From: JAEXOD01 sp963667875
GTDB taxonomy: Bacteria > Bacteroidota > Ignavibacteria > Ignavibacteriales > Melioribacteraceae
Assembly (NCBI GenBank): GCA_963667875.2
Contig: CAXXGC010000009.1
Span: 620,001-684,000, forward strand
Direction: 5' to 3'
DNA: 64,000 bases
In this document: positions 25,701-38,300 of the stretch, piece after piece
How positions within the stretch are numbered: position 1 is the first letter of the stretch
Layout: every line of letters begins with the position of its first letter
Made by a program: the position numbers and the translations under genes
Notes under the pieces: model-generated
What the model saw: the letters and a program-made list of their open reading frames with translations, nothing else
Database searches by the model: none
What the model was told of the DNA's origin: nothing

Positions 25701-28700
25701 CCAATTGGAATAGACGACAATTTTTTTCAATTGGGCGGTGAAAGTTTAAAAATAGCACGGCTGATTTCTCTCATTTATAAACAATTAAAAAAAGAAATAG
25801 AATTTAAAGCTATTTTTAGTAATCCAACAGTGCGCGGTATTGCTGCCGAATTGGAATTAAAAAAGTTTACCCAATATGAAGAAATAAAAGTTATACCCGT
25901 AAAGGAATATTATTCATTATCGCATGCACAAAAAAGATTATGGATATTAATGCAAAACAAAGAAAACTCGGCTGTTTACAATATGCCTATTTCTTTGCTA
26001 TTGGAAGGATCATTAAATTTGGATTTACTGGAAAATTCGCTGAAAATAATTATTCAACGACATGAATCTTTGCACACAATATATATTGAAATTGACGGAA
26101 ACCCTTATCAAAAAGTACAAAATGATTATAATTTTACAATCGGTAAATACGATGTAAGCCAAAATGACAATAAAGATGAAACCGCTTCGGAAATAATTCA
26201 AAAAATAATAACCAAACCGTTTGACTTAACATTTGAAATTCCTATACGAGTTGATTTATTAAAACTTGGGAAAAACAAACACGTCCTTTTGTTAGTAATT
26301 AATCATATAGCAGGGGATGGAATTTCAATTGGAATAATTATGAAGGAATTATCGTTGTTGTATAATTCTTTTTCAGAAGGGGATAATCATAATCTAAAAC
26401 CACTTAGAATACAATATAAAGATTATTGCGAATATGAACAGCATTTGTTATCAAGTATAAAATATAATGAGGAAAAAGAATATTGGTTAAAAAAATTACA
26501 CAATCCGCTTCCTGTTCTTGAACTTGTTTATAATAAACCGCGTCCGCCAATAAAAACCTATGTGGGTAATCATTTGTTTTATGAGATTGGAAAAACAGAT
26601 TCGCAAAATTTAATAAACTTTTGTAAAGAACAAAATGTAAGTCTTTATGTTTTATTTGTATCAATCGTAAATATATTATTACACAAATATTCTTCGCAGG
26701 AAGAAATAATTATAGGTTCTCCGGTAGCAGGACGTAATAATACTGAGCTTGAAGAACAAGTTGGAATTTATTTAAATACTATTGCAGTAAGGAATGAAAT
26801 AAAAGGAGATTTAAGTTTTTCAGATTTTCTTAATAATGTAAAAATTAATACAACCGAAGCAATATCAAACAGTAATTATCCTTTTGACCTGTTGATAAAT
26901 GATTTAAACATAGATCGGGATACCTCGCATACACCAATATTTGATGTTTTTGTTCAACTTCAAAACCAAAATTATACAAATTTGGAATTAAAAGGAATTA
27001 CTTCTGCATTTTATGAAATAGAATTTAATCTAAACAAATATGATTTAACTTTTACTTTTGTTGATGAAAAAGGCACTATTAATTTTAATGTTGGGTATAA
27101 TACGGATTTATTTGCCAAAGCATTTATTGATAGAATGGCGATACACATTAAAAATATTATATTCGGCGTTATAAAAAATCCAAGTTGTTCAATTAAACAA
27201 ATTGATTATTTAGATGAACTTGAAAAAGAAAATCTAATAAAAATAGGTTCAGGAGATTATAAGGAATATAATAAACAAATTACTATTGCGGAATTATTTG
27301 AGACACAAAAAAATAGAACACCAAATAATATTGCGGTTGTATTTAATGATAAAAAATACACTTATGAACAATTAGACATTCAATCGAATATTATTGCGCA
27401 AGAAATTAATTTAAGAAGAACGATAAACCCCGATGATATTATTGCAATAATGACAAACCGATCGGAATTGATGATTTTTGGAATATTAGGTATAATAAAA
27501 GCGGGAGCTGCATATATGCCTATTGATCCCGGTTATCCCGCCGAAAGAATTTCATTTATGCTTAAAGATAGCAAAGCAAAAATGATTATAACGGAAAGTG
27601 ATTTAATAAATATTGTAAATGAAGCAGCAACATTGGAATTGCTAAAAATAGAACTTCTTGACATTAACAAGCTAAGAGGGATAAATAATAAAAAACCAGA
27701 ACTAAAGATTAAATCGACAAATCTTGTGTATGTTATTTATACTTCGGGATCAACCGGAAAACCAAAAGGGGTAATGATTGAGCACGGGAGTTTATTTAAT
27801 CTTGTTTTAGGGCTAAAAGAAGCAATATATAAAAATTATACCACACCTTTAAATATTGCGTTAATTTCACCATTTGTGTTTGATGCTTCGGTAAAACAAA
27901 TATTTTTTGCTTTATTAAACGGACATTGTATTAATATTGTACCGGAGGAAATAAAAACAAACGGAAGAAAACTGCTTGAATATTATGAAACTCATAAAAT
28001 TGATGTTTCGGACGGAACACCAAACCATTTGGAAATAATATTGGAAGAGTTAAGTCCGGAAACAGATAAATATCTGCCCAATATGTTTGTGTTGGGCGGT
28101 CAACAGCTAATGTATCAAACAGTAAAAAAGCTATTCGATTTAAGAGAAAATAATTTACCTGTAATAAACAATGTTTACGGTCCTACCGAATGTACTGATG
28201 TATCAAGCAATTATAAAATAATTCATAATGAATTTCAGAATTCAAAATTTCAATTTAACACTTTGCCTATAGGCAAGGCATTAAATAATGTAAAAATTTA
28301 TATATTGGATGCAAATTTAAATCAAGTTCCGGTAGGGGTTAATGGCGAAATTTGTATTGCAGGTGATGGATTAGCAAGGGGTTATTTAAACAGACAAGAA
28401 TTAACAGATGAAAAGTTTATTAATGTTAATTATTTAAATACAAAAGTTTACAAGACCGGAGATGTTGGTTTTTACCTTGAAGATGGTAATATAATACTAA
28501 CAGGCAGAAAAGATGATCAAATAAAATTGCGCGGGTATAGAATTGAATTAAGCGAAATAGAAAACTGTATCCGAGGATATAAAAATATAAAATCGGCAGC
28601 CGTTATCCCTGTTGGAGAAGGAAATTATCAGGAAATAGCTGCATACTATTGTGCTTCGGAAGCAATTAACAGCGAAGATTTGAAGTTACATTTGGCGCAA

Positions 28701-31700
28701 TATTTACCGTCATATATGATACCCTCGAATTTTATTGAGTTGGAAAACCTGCCGCTTACAATAAATGGCAAAGTGGATAAAAAATTACTTCCGCTTCCGG
28801 TTAAGGAAATGGCAACAGATGAAGAAAATATTAAATCTAATGATTTCCTTGAGGAAAGATTAAAAGAGATTTGGAGAAAATTATTAAACATAAAAAGAAT
28901 TAATTCGGATGATAATTTTTTTAAACTTGGCGGTCATAGTTTAATTGCAATTAAACTTGTTTCCAGAATACATAAAGAATTTAATATTGAATTAAATATT
29001 TGGGAAATATTCAAATTTCCTACAATATTATTACTTGCCAAACTATTACGCACTAAAAATCCTACATTATTTACTCCAATTGAAAAAATAGGAGAAAATG
29101 AATATTATGAATTATCACATTCACAACGGAGGTTATGGCTTCTTTCTAAACTGGATGGACAAAATTCTTTGTATAATCTTCCCGCCGCTTTATTACTTAC
29201 AGGTGAAATAAATATACCCGTATTGGAAAGTGTATTTAAAGCAATTTTTCAGCGGCACGAGTCATTTAGAACATATTTTGTTGAAATTGACGGAGAGCCA
29301 TATCAAAAAATAGCTGATGATGTTAATTATGATATTGAAATTGAGGAATATACCGAAAGTGAATGGAATGAGAATAAACTTTTGGAACTGGCCGATAAAT
29401 ATTTCCAAAACGAATTTGATTTATCAAAAGCCCCTCTTTTACAAATTAAATTAATTAAATTGTCTAAAAATTATTGTCTTCTCCTTATTAATATGCACCA
29501 TATTATAAGCGACGGCTGGTCTATTGAAGTAATGTTAAAAGAAATTGAAGTATATTATGATGTTTTACTTAATAACACGGAAAATTCTTTATTACCCCTT
29601 AGAATTCAGTATAAAGATTATGCTGTTTGGCAGAACAAAATACTTAGTGAAAAATCTCTTGAAGTTATCAAAGAGTATTGGCAGAATAAATTAAAACAAC
29701 CTCGACCTATTTTAGATTTGCCTTCTGATTATAAAAGACCCATTTATTCTTCTGTTGAGGGAGAATTATTAAGCTACAGTACTGATGCAAAATCAATTAA
29801 AACATTAGTTGAAATAACCAATAAACAAAATGCCAGTTTATTTATGGCACTTCTTTCAACCGTATATATTTTATTTTACAAATATACAGGCCAGGAAGAC
29901 ATTATGATTGGTTCACCTGTGGCAGGCCGTCAGCATTATGATTTGGAAAATCAAATCGGTTTTTTTATTAATACTATTGTTCTGCGTAATGAAGTTAATC
30001 CCGAATATTCTTTTGAAGAATTATTAAATAAAGTAAAAGAAACTTTAAGTAGTGCTTTTGATAATCAAGTATATCCGTTTGACAGGCTTGTTGATGAACT
30101 TGATGTTGAAAGAATACAAAATAGAAATCCGCTTTTTGATGTAATGGTTGCCTGGATGGTTAAAAACGGAAGCCGTTTGAATATGAGCTTCAACGGAATA
30201 GAAATGCGAGGACTAGATTTCCGTTTAGCACAAAGTATGTTTGAATTAACTTTTCTTTTTGAGGAAAATGAAGGAAAAGTAACTTTTGCAATTGAATATA
30301 ACACCTCGTTATTTAAGCGCGAAAGAATTAATAGAATGTCTGGCCATTTTAATAAATTAATTGATGGAATTGTAACAAATCCAAAGGAAAAGATTAAAAA
30401 CCTTAAAATGATTTTGGATGATGAAAAAGAACAACTATTATACGGATTTAACAAAACAGATTATCCATTAACAGACGAACAAAATGTAATTGAACAATAT
30501 TATTTGCAGGTAAAATTAAATAAAAATAATATTGCTGTTGTTTGTGATGATAATAAAATTACTTATGATGAATTAAATAAGTTATCAAATAGGATTGCCA
30601 ACTCTATAGTTGAGCGGGTTCAACCGAAAAATGATGATATAATAGCAGTAATGGTTGAGGATCCTATTTTTGCAACCGCATCTTTGTTGGCGGTTATGAA
30701 AACGGGTGCGGTTTATCTTCCAATAATGTATGATTATCCCAAGGAAAGAGTTTTATTTATTTTGCAAAACAGCAATTCAAAGGTTCTTTTAACGGATGAT
30801 AATATCTTTGTTGAAAGTGAAGAATTAAAACAAGAAATAAATGGAAAAACATCGGTTATTAACGTTAAAGATAATTTAAATAATAATCATTTTCCTCCGC
30901 AAGTTAAAATACAATCAAATGATTTAGCTTATGTTATTTATACTTCAGGTTCAACCGGTGAACCAAAAGGTGTAATGATTGAACATAAATCCTTATCGAA
31001 TTTAGTCCTTTCCTTACACAATTCCATATATAAAAATTATGATAATGAATTAAATGAATTAATGATTAGTTCGTTTGCTTTTGATGTTTCGATAAAACAG
31101 ATATTTGCGGTTTTATGCTGCGGGAAAACTTTACACATATTAAATAATGAAAAGAAGCTGGATCCACGGGAAATTATTAAATATATAGTTGAAAGAAAAA
31201 TTAATGTTATAGATTTAACTCCATCTTTATTTGCCGTAATGCTTGAAGAAGGTTTTAGTGTAATAAATAAACCGGATATAAAAGAAATCTTTATTGGTTC
31301 CGAATCGCTGCCATTTAAATTAATTAAAGAATTTTTCAGTAACACAGATAATAGAAAAATAAACGTAACAAATTTTTATGGACCTACTGAATGTTGTGTT
31401 GAATCAACTTATTTAAAACTTGATGCCGATATGATAAGTGAAAATTATGATATTGTGCCTATCGGAAAACCGATTATAAATGAACAAATATATATACTTG
31501 ATAAATATTTAAATTTATGTCCTATTGGTGTACCCGGTGAAATATGTATTGGCGGAAAAGGTTTAGCAAGGCAGTATCTTAATGATGTAAACAAGACGAA
31601 AGAAAAATTTATTGAATTCCCATTTATAAAAGGAAAAAGAGTTTATAAAACCGGAGATGTGGGGAGAATACTTTCCGGTGGCAATATTGAATTTATTGGA

Positions 31701-32366
31701 AGAATGGATGAACAAATAAAAATACGCGGATATAGAGTTGAATTACAGGAAATTGAAAAATATTTACGGGATATTGAGGGAGTTAATGAATGTGTTGTTA
31801 CCCTTTTTGAAAAAGAAAGTATAAATGAATTAACAGCTTATTATACATCAAAAGAAATAATTGATAAATCAAAAATAATAAATTATTTAGAGCGGTTCCT
31901 TCCTAAATATATGGTGCCTGTTAATTTTATTCGAATTGAAAAAATCCCGCTTTCCTCAAACGGAAAAGTAAATAAAAAGCTTTTGCCCGAACCCGCAGGC
32001 AAACAAATAAAGAAACAGTTTAGAGTTCCACAAGATGAGATTGAATCCTTAATTGTTAGGATATGTTCAAATGTGCTTAAAAAAACAGAAATAAATATTG
32101 ATGACAATTTTTTTGAAATTGGCGGACATAGTTTAAATGCCGTTAGAGTAATATCGCAGATACAAAAGGAATTAAATGTAGATTTGGCCCTTAAAGAGAT
32201 ATTTTATAATCCAATTCTTTTTGATATTGCAGGAAAGGTGAAAAATCTGATAAAGGACAAAGAAAAACCGGCTGTAAAAAGTGATGAAAATAAAGCGATA
32301 GTTCCAATATCGGACGAGGAACTTGAACTATTATCTAACTTAAAATTTGATGATGATGAAGAATAA
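22773..32366 (+). CDS. Three-module NRPS with starter-type condensation domain (C-A-PCP x3)
   Basis: 3197 residues. Module 1: C domain at the extreme N terminus (HHIVYDG at 137), A (TSGSTG at 607), PCP (Ser 991). Module 2: C (NHIAGDG at 1177; first His replaced, catalytic second His kept), A (1657), PCP (Ser 2056). Module 3: C (HHIISDG at 2242), A (2724), PCP (Ser 3120). No epimerisation, methylation or thioesterase domain. Starting with a C domain and no upstream A-PCP suggests acylation of the first residue, as in lipopeptide starters (inference). Hand-read pocket codes: DGFTVAGVCK (aromatic-like), DAKDLGVDVK (close to the surfactin Glu code DAKDLGVVDK) and DVKDFGFVEK (Lys239/Asp278 again Glu-like). 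The C terminus is acidic (LSNLKFDDDEE), suitable for docking, and the gene overlaps the next by 17 nt. Confidence 0.93.
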   Translation: MDDKKLYPLTLPQEAFYYDYLLHRNDCKYNMGGIFILEGELNVDLYERAFNYVAKCFDAMRIKFIKKDDVLYQLFKPEQKYEVKVYDFRNHINPIEDAFEFIFTEYKRPILIESEELCYEKLVQIEEKKWLIVPKFHHIVYDGAGRSIINQALSDTYNSLLNNNVFPELKTYSYIDFINDDQEYKTSELYKKSFEYWKEKLKILPEPLEFTSKKKSIKNIPLYTERITLNLHRICFESILNLGYENDATTFQVILGLLTITLARCYKQNEIIIGMPVLNRSNYKFRNTPGLFMNMMALKLSVNPNGVFEEILNSIKPELREGYRHQRFPLRDTIKYLRSNSEFNNELFDVTVIYRKNDYSQLFGKNQITTITLDTQIRTESLSVEIDEYGEEGNVNMFFNYNPLVIAEDEMTQFVRCFENVLLDLIHFPEKSINEINILNEFDSFKILNEFNQTAGKITTEKTIVKLFEETVLKYGANEAIIHNDKVVCYKELNEKANGIAAYLLSNYNIQKEEIICLVSNRSIDSVAAMLGIMKTGAAYLPIDIDLPNERIQYIIKNSGSRILINNGHKDKNFSEKVISLNEITLTPKENVNIDLKSNNLAYVIYTSGSTGKPKGVLIEHGNFTNMFVNMIGIFGIKEADRVLQFASIGFDGAMFEIFQALLTGATLVIADKDKIQSPELFIRYIEQKEVTFVTLPPAYLSVLDKTKLPSVHTLVTAGEQAIVSDVNYYKQFVKYINGYGPTENSVCTSYYIVEKDKEYSGNVPIGKPSPNSKIYILDENLKPVPVGFSGELCVSGSSITRGYLNNEELTNQKLVNNPFEPDLRMYHTGDLARWREDGNIEFLGRIDEQVKINGNRIELGEIENRLLEHSSVKEVVVLDIQTGNLRELAAFIVQADNISIEDIKKHLRLFLPEYMIPLHYVFLENIPITDNGKINKAALRQIHLNDFHKKTEFKSATSETEEKLIKMFEDILDVRPIGIDDNFFQLGGESLKIARLISLIYKQLKKEIEFKAIFSNPTVRGIAAELELKKFTQYEEIKVIPVKEYYSLSHAQKRLWILMQNKENSAVYNMPISLLLEGSLNLDLLENSLKIIIQRHESLHTIYIEIDGNPYQKVQNDYNFTIGKYDVSQNDNKDETASEIIQKIITKPFDLTFEIPIRVDLLKLGKNKHVLLLVINHIAGDGISIGIIMKELSLLYNSFSEGDNHNLKPLRIQYKDYCEYEQHLLSSIKYNEEKEYWLKKLHNPLPVLELVYNKPRPPIKTYVGNHLFYEIGKTDSQNLINFCKEQNVSLYVLFVSIVNILLHKYSSQEEIIIGSPVAGRNNTELEEQVGIYLNTIAVRNEIKGDLSFSDFLNNVKINTTEAISNSNYPFDLLINDLNIDRDTSHTPIFDVFVQLQNQNYTNLELKGITSAFYEIEFNLNKYDLTFTFVDEKGTINFNVGYNTDLFAKAFIDRMAIHIKNIIFGVIKNPSCSIKQIDYLDELEKENLIKIGSGDYKEYNKQITIAELFETQKNRTPNNIAVVFNDKKYTYEQLDIQSNIIAQEINLRRTINPDDIIAIMTNRSELMIFGILGIIKAGAAYMPIDPGYPAERISFMLKDSKAKMIITESDLINIVNEAATLELLKIELLDINKLRGINNKKPELKIKSTNLVYVIYTSGSTGKPKGVMIEHGSLFNLVLGLKEAIYKNYTTPLNIALISPFVFDASVKQIFFALLNGHCINIVPEEIKTNGRKLLEYYETHKIDVSDGTPNHLEIILEELSPETDKYLPNMFVLGGQQLMYQTVKKLFDLRENNLPVINNVYGPTECTDVSSNYKIIHNEFQNSKFQFNTLPIGKALNNVKIYILDANLNQVPVGVNGEICIAGDGLARGYLNRQELTDEKFINVNYLNTKVYKTGDVGFYLEDGNIILTGRKDDQIKLRGYRIELSEIENCIRGYKNIKSAAVIPVGEGNYQEIAAYYCASEAINSEDLKLHLAQYLPSYMIPSNFIELENLPLTINGKVDKKLLPLPVKEMATDEENIKSNDFLEERLKEIWRKLLNIKRINSDDNFFKLGGHSLIAIKLVSRIHKEFNIELNIWEIFKFPTILLLAKLLRTKNPTLFTPIEKIGENEYYELSHSQRRLWLLSKLDGQNSLYNLPAALLLTGEINIPVLESVFKAIFQRHESFRTYFVEIDGEPYQKIADDVNYDIEIEEYTESEWNENKLLELADKYFQNEFDLSKAPLLQIKLIKLSKNYCLLLINMHHIISDGWSIEVMLKEIEVYYDVLLNNTENSLLPLRIQYKDYAVWQNKILSEKSLEVIKEYWQNKLKQPRPILDLPSDYKRPIYSSVEGELLSYSTDAKSIKTLVEITNKQNASLFMALLSTVYILFYKYTGQEDIMIGSPVAGRQHYDLENQIGFFINTIVLRNEVNPEYSFEELLNKVKETLSSAFDNQVYPFDRLVDELDVERIQNRNPLFDVMVAWMVKNGSRLNMSFNGIEMRGLDFRLAQSMFELTFLFEENEGKVTFAIEYNTSLFKRERINRMSGHFNKLIDGIVTNPKEKIKNLKMILDDEKEQLLYGFNKTDYPLTDEQNVIEQYYLQVKLNKNNIAVVCDDNKITYDELNKLSNRIANSIVERVQPKNDDIIAVMVEDPIFATASLLAVMKTGAVYLPIMYDYPKERVLFILQNSNSKVLLTDDNIFVESEELKQEINGKTSVINVKDNLNNNHFPPQVKIQSNDLAYVIYTSGSTGEPKGVMIEHKSLSNLVLSLHNSIYKNYDNELNELMISSFAFDVSIKQIFAVLCCGKTLHILNNEKKLDPREIIKYIVERKINVIDLTPSLFAVMLEEGFSVINKPDIKEIFIGSESLPFKLIKEFFSNTDNRKINVTNFYGPTECCVESTYLKLDADMISENYDIVPIGKPIINEQIYILDKYLNLCPIGVPGEICIGGKGLARQYLNDVNKTKEKFIEFPFIKGKRVYKTGDVGRILSGGNIEFIGRMDEQIKIRGYRVELQEIEKYLRDIEGVNECVVTLFEKESINELTAYYTSKEIIDKSKIINYLERFLPKYMVPVNFIRIEKIPLSSNGKVNKKLLPEPAGKQIKKQFRVPQDEIESLIVRICSNVLKKTEINIDDNFFEIGGHSLNAVRVISQIQKELNVDLALKEIFYNPILFDIAGKVKNLIKDKEKPAVKSDENKAIVPISDEELELLSNLKFDDDEE

Positions 32367-35300
32367 AATAAAAGAATTAAAACAAAGAGCGTTAAGCGGC
32401 GACCTGACTGCTTTAGAAGAATTAAGACACCTTGGAGTTTTGTCAGGTAATAAATCGAAGTATAATATGGCTCCGGTTTCGTATGCCCAAAGAAGGCTTT
32501 GGTTTATTGACAAAATGGATAAATCACCGGCCTATAATCTTTCAGCAGCAATTGTTTTGGAAGGAAATTTAGTTGTTGGAGCATTAGAAAACTCATTTAA
32601 TGCAATAATAATTCGTCATGAAATATTACGAACGGTTTTTGTGGAAACTGATGGAATCCCGTATCAAAAAATATTTACCGATATGGAATTTAAATTATTA
32701 ATAAATGACCTTACATTTAGTTCAAATAAAGAAGAACAGATAGTTGAATTAATAAAAAAAGAATCGAACCGTTGTTTTGACCTTTCAAAAGGCCCGCTTA
32801 TTGTATGCGGTTTGTTAAAATTGGAAGAGGCTAAACATATTCTTCTTTTTAATATGCATCATATTATTAGTGACGGATGGTCAATTGGAGTATTAATATC
32901 GGAGTTAACTGCTTTATATAATGCGTTTTGCAAAAATAAGGCTAATCCTTTAGAACCATTAAAAATCCAATATAAAGATTATGTCGAAAGGCATAATAAA
33001 ATCATTAACAACGAAAATTCATTAGGGCATAAACAATATTGGATAAATAAATTTACAGGAGAACTTCCAATAACCGAATTGCCGGCCGATTTTAATCGTC
33101 CACTATATAAAACATTTAACGGTAAATTAATTGAACTGAATATAGATAAATCACTTCATATACAAATTCAAAACTTTTGTATTCGTAATAATGTAAGTTT
33201 ATTTATGTTTTTGGTTTCTGTAATAAACATTTTAATAAATAAATACACCGGTAAAACCGATATCATTATCGGATCCCCAATTTCAGGAAGAGAACAAAGA
33301 GATTTAGAAAACCAAATAGGGTTTTACGTAAACACAATTCCACTGCGGAATGAAATAAATACATCCCTAAGTATTACAGATTATGTAATAAAAGTTAAAC
33401 ATAATTGTATTGAAGCTTATGACCACCAAATTTATCCAGTTGATTTATTAATTGAAAACCTAAATTTGGATAGAGATACAGGTCGAAATCCATTATTTGA
33501 AATAGTTTTATCACTTCAAGAATTGAATACCGATAATATTTTGTTTGAAGGAATAAAAACAACAAATTCAAAACATGAAATAAGTTTCAGCAAATTTGAT
33601 CTTCATTTTAATTTTGAGGAATCAAATGACGTAATGAAACTTGGAATTATTTATAATCCCGATTTATACAAATGTGAAAAGATTAAGAGAATTGCAAAAC
33701 ATCTACTGCAATTATTAACAAATGTTGTAAATAAACCCGATGAAATAATTTGCAAAATTGAAATTATTTCGGAAGAAGAAAAAAAACAAATTATTAATAT
33801 ATTTAATGATACAAAATGTTATTATCCAAAAGAAAAAACGATTGGGCAGCTGTTTGAAGAAACCGCAGAAATATTCCCCAATAAACCGGCGGTGGTATTT
33901 CAAGGAAAACCATTAACATATAAGCAGTTAAACGAAAAAGCAAATTCGTTTGCATATCAATTAAAAAACAAATATAACTTACAACTTGATGAACCTGTTG
34001 TTCTTTTAATGGATAGGTCATTGGAGTTAATAATTTCTATTATAGCTATACTTAAAGCCGGTGGTGCATATCTTCCAATAGATACAAAAACACCTGTTGA
34101 AAGGATCAATTTTATTCTTAAGGATGTAAATACACGAATAATGTTATGTGATATTAAACAGGAAGATTATAATTATAATGTTCCACATATCCTGCATATT
34201 ACCGAAGAATTGTTATGTGATACAAAAAATACAGAAAATAACATAGTCGGAAAAACATCATCAAATTTAGCTTATATATTATATACGTCAGGTACTACGG
34301 GAATTCCTAAAGGGAGTATGATTGAAGAGAAATCTGTTATTCGATTAGTTAAACACACACAAATTATTTGCTTAAATGATACTAATACAATGTTTTCAAC
34401 ATCATCAATGTCGTTTGACGCAACAACTTTAGACTTGTGGGGTATGTTGTTAAACGGTGGAACATTGTTTTTGGAAGAAACAGAAAATTATCTTGATCCC
34501 GAGAGGTTGAAATATTATTTTATTAATTATAAAATAAATACTGTGTTTGTTCCAACGGGTTTATTTGCGCGATTAGTTGAATCTGATCTGCAGAACAATC
34601 TGCAAATGTTTTCAAAAATTAATATGTTGATTACCGGCGGTGATAAATTACCTTATTTGACTTCAAACACATTCATAAAACAATACCCCAATTGTTTATT
34701 GTTTAATGGTTATGGACCTACTGAAAATACAACTTTTACAACTGTATTTGAGGTAAAAGAAAAATATAAAAATGATATTCCAATCGGTAAGCCGGTATCG
34801 AACACAACCGTATATATTTTTGACGAAAATAATAAATTGTGCCCAATTGGAGTGCCGGGCGAGTTATATATAGGCGGTGAAGGCCTGTCACGCGGTTATG
34901 TTAACAGACCGGATTTAAATGAACAAAAATTTGTAAATAATCCATTTAATGAAAACGAAATATTATATCGATCGGGTGATATATGTACATGGATGGAAGA
35001 CGGAAATATTATTTTTAATGGAAGAAATGATGATCAATTAAAAATTAGGGGGTATAGAATTGAAACAGGGGAGATTGAAACTATAGCTCTAAAATATAAA
35101 GGAATTACAAAATCAAAAATTATTGTAATTCAGGAAGAGCAGAAAGAATTGGCACTTTATTATACAGCAGCTACAGATATCAGCAAAGAAGAATTTAAAA
35201 GATATTTAAGTAAAACTCTCCCCGAATATATGATCCCCAAATATTATATCCAAATGGACGAATTTCCGTTAAATCAAAATGGAAAAGTTGAATATAAAGC

Positions 35301-38300
35301 TTTCCCAAAACCCGAAAAGTGTTTAACAAATAATGAAATAACTAATGAGCCCAAAAACCAAACTCAAAAAACCCTGACAAAAATATTTGAGGATATTTTA
35401 AATGTAAAAAATGTTTCCATTAATGATAATTTCTTTAATTTGGGAGGACACAGTTTAAAGGCTATCAGAGCAGTTTCGGCAATACAAAAAGAGCTTTTAG
35501 TAAAAGTAAGTTTAAAAGAATTTTTTACTTATCCCTATGTTGTTTCACTGGAAGAAATAATAAAAGATAAAAAACGGGAAGAGCTTGGAATTATACCGGT
35601 TATTGACGAATCCGAATATTATAAATTATCACACGCTCAAAAAAGGTTGTGGGTATTGGATAAAATAGAGAAATCCAAATCCACATATAATATACCATTG
35701 GCAGTTAGAATTTATGATATTATTAACATAGAAGCTTTACAATCAGCATTAGATGATTTAATTGAAAAGCACGAATCGTTAAGAACAATATTTATTGAAA
35801 TAAACGGCGAGCCTTTTCAAAAAATAATAATTGATCAACAAGTGCCAATAAAAACTAAGGATTTTACCGGAAAGGAAAACCCGGAAGAGGAAGCTTTTAA
35901 CTACGTGATTACCGAATCACATAAAGGATTTAATCTAGATGAATTTCCGTTATTACGTTTATATGTAATACAAACAACATTAGAAAAGTATATTATACTT
36001 CTTAATATTCATCATATAATATGCGATGGATGGTCATTAAGCATTATTATTGAAGAGTTGTTTGGTGGATACAAAAATTACATTAATAACAAAAAAAATC
36101 ATTTAGATAAGTCGAAAATACAATACAAAGATTATTCATATTGGTTATACGAAAAAATAAATAATTCTGAAAATGATTCCGACTATAATTATTGGCTGGA
36201 AAAGCTGAGCGGGGAAATAACTCCTTTGGATATACCAACCGATTTTCATAGACCGGTAATAAAAACATATCAGGGAAAGTCGATTTATTTTTCGTTTCCA
36301 AAAGAACTTAAAAATGGTGTTGAAAAATTTAATATAGAAAAACGAAGCAGTTTATTTATGACACTAACTGCGGCAGTAAAAGTGTTATTAAATAAATATA
36401 CAGGAAAAGAAGATATTATTATAGGCACACCTGTTGCCGGACGAAACCATCCCGATTTGGAAAACCAAATAGGTTTTTATGTTAATACACTTGTATTGCG
36501 TGATACAATTAATCCTGAAAGAACTTTTGCGGAAATATTAGAAGAAGTAAAAAAAACCGCAACAGAAGGTTATTCACATCAAATGTATCCGTTTGATAAA
36601 CTTGTTGAAGAAATAAAACTGCCAAGAGATACAAGCAGATCCCCTTTATTTGATGTTATGATAGTTTTACAAAATTTTGATATTTCATATCAGGGAATAT
36701 TTAAGGAGATTGAACCATACAAAATACCAATGGAAATAAGTAAATATGATCTCACATTTAATTTTAATTATACCGGTGATAGTTTAGATTTATTAATAGA
36801 ATATAACATCAAATTATTCAAACAGGAAAGAATTGAACAAATAGTTTCGCATTTGTTTGTGTTGTTAAATAAAGTAATAATAAACCCAGCCTTGTGTTTA
36901 AAAGAGATTGATATTGTTAGCAAAGAAGAAGAAAATAATTTGCTTTACAAGTACAATGATACCAATGCCGGGTATCCTGATAATAAAACAATTGTGCAGC
37001 TTTTTGAAGAGACTGTTTCAAAATTCCCTGATAATAATGCAATTGTGTACAAAGAAAAAACATTGACTTATGCCGAATTAAATTCAAAGGCCAATGCTGT
37101 TGCTTCTTATATTAATAATAAATATAACATCTCTGCCGGTAAACCAATTGGTGTGTTAATTTCCCCTAGTGAAAACACAATGGTTATTTTATTGGCAATA
37201 TTAAAAGCGGGCGGTGCCTATGTGCCTGTGGATCATGAATATCCTGATGAAAGAATAAGACATATACTTTCGGAAAGTAAAGCTGATTTATTTATAACAC
37301 AAACTGAAAATTACGATAAACTGCAAAAATTGGTTATTCAAAATAACATAAACTGCGGCATCCTCAACGTGGATCAATTGCTTCAATTGGAAGACGGAGA
37401 TGATTCAAACCCAAATTTAACAAATTCAGATCCCGATACAACAGCATATATTATTTTTACATCAGGGTCAACAGGCAAACCAAAAGGTTGTCCAATAAGT
37501 CATAGAAATTTAGTTCGTTTATTAATAAACGACAAATCATATTACGATTTTAACTCTTCGGATGTGTGGATATTGTTTTTTTCGTATTGTTTCGATTTTT
37601 CAGTTTGGGAAATGTTTGGCGCATTATTGTTTGGCGGAAAGTTAATAATTCCCGATAGAAAACAAGTTAGAGATATATCTTCTTTTGTGAAATTGGTAAA
37701 TGAACATAAAGTTACAATATTAAATCAAACACCGGGAGCTTTTTATAAGTTTATTGATACAGCCCTTGCAATTCGAAATAAAATTAAACTAAATCTGCGT
37801 TATGTAATATTTGGAGGGGAAAAATTAAATCCTTCCAAATTGGTAAACTGGATGAAAGAATATCCCACGCAAAAAGTCAAACTAATTAACATGTATGGTA
37901 TTACGGAAACTACTATTCATGTAACTTACCATAAAATTACAGATGAAGAAATATTATTTTCAGAGGGAATAAGCAATGTAGGTGTACCTCTTCCGGAAAC
38001 AAAAGTGTACATCTTGGATAATTACCGTAAACTATCGCCAATTGGTGTTTATGGCGAAATATATGTTGCCGGTACAGGATTAAGTAAAGGTTATTTGAAT
38101 AGAGATGATTTAACCGCCGAAAGGTTTATACAAAATCCATATATCCCAAACGAAATATTATATAAAAGCGGGGATGTTGCCAGATGGATTTATGATGGAA
38201 CCCTTGAATATATGGATAGATTTGATAACCAAGTACAAATACGTGGTTTCCGTGTGGAAATGCCCGAAATCGAACTGCAGCTCCGTTTATGCAAAGGAAT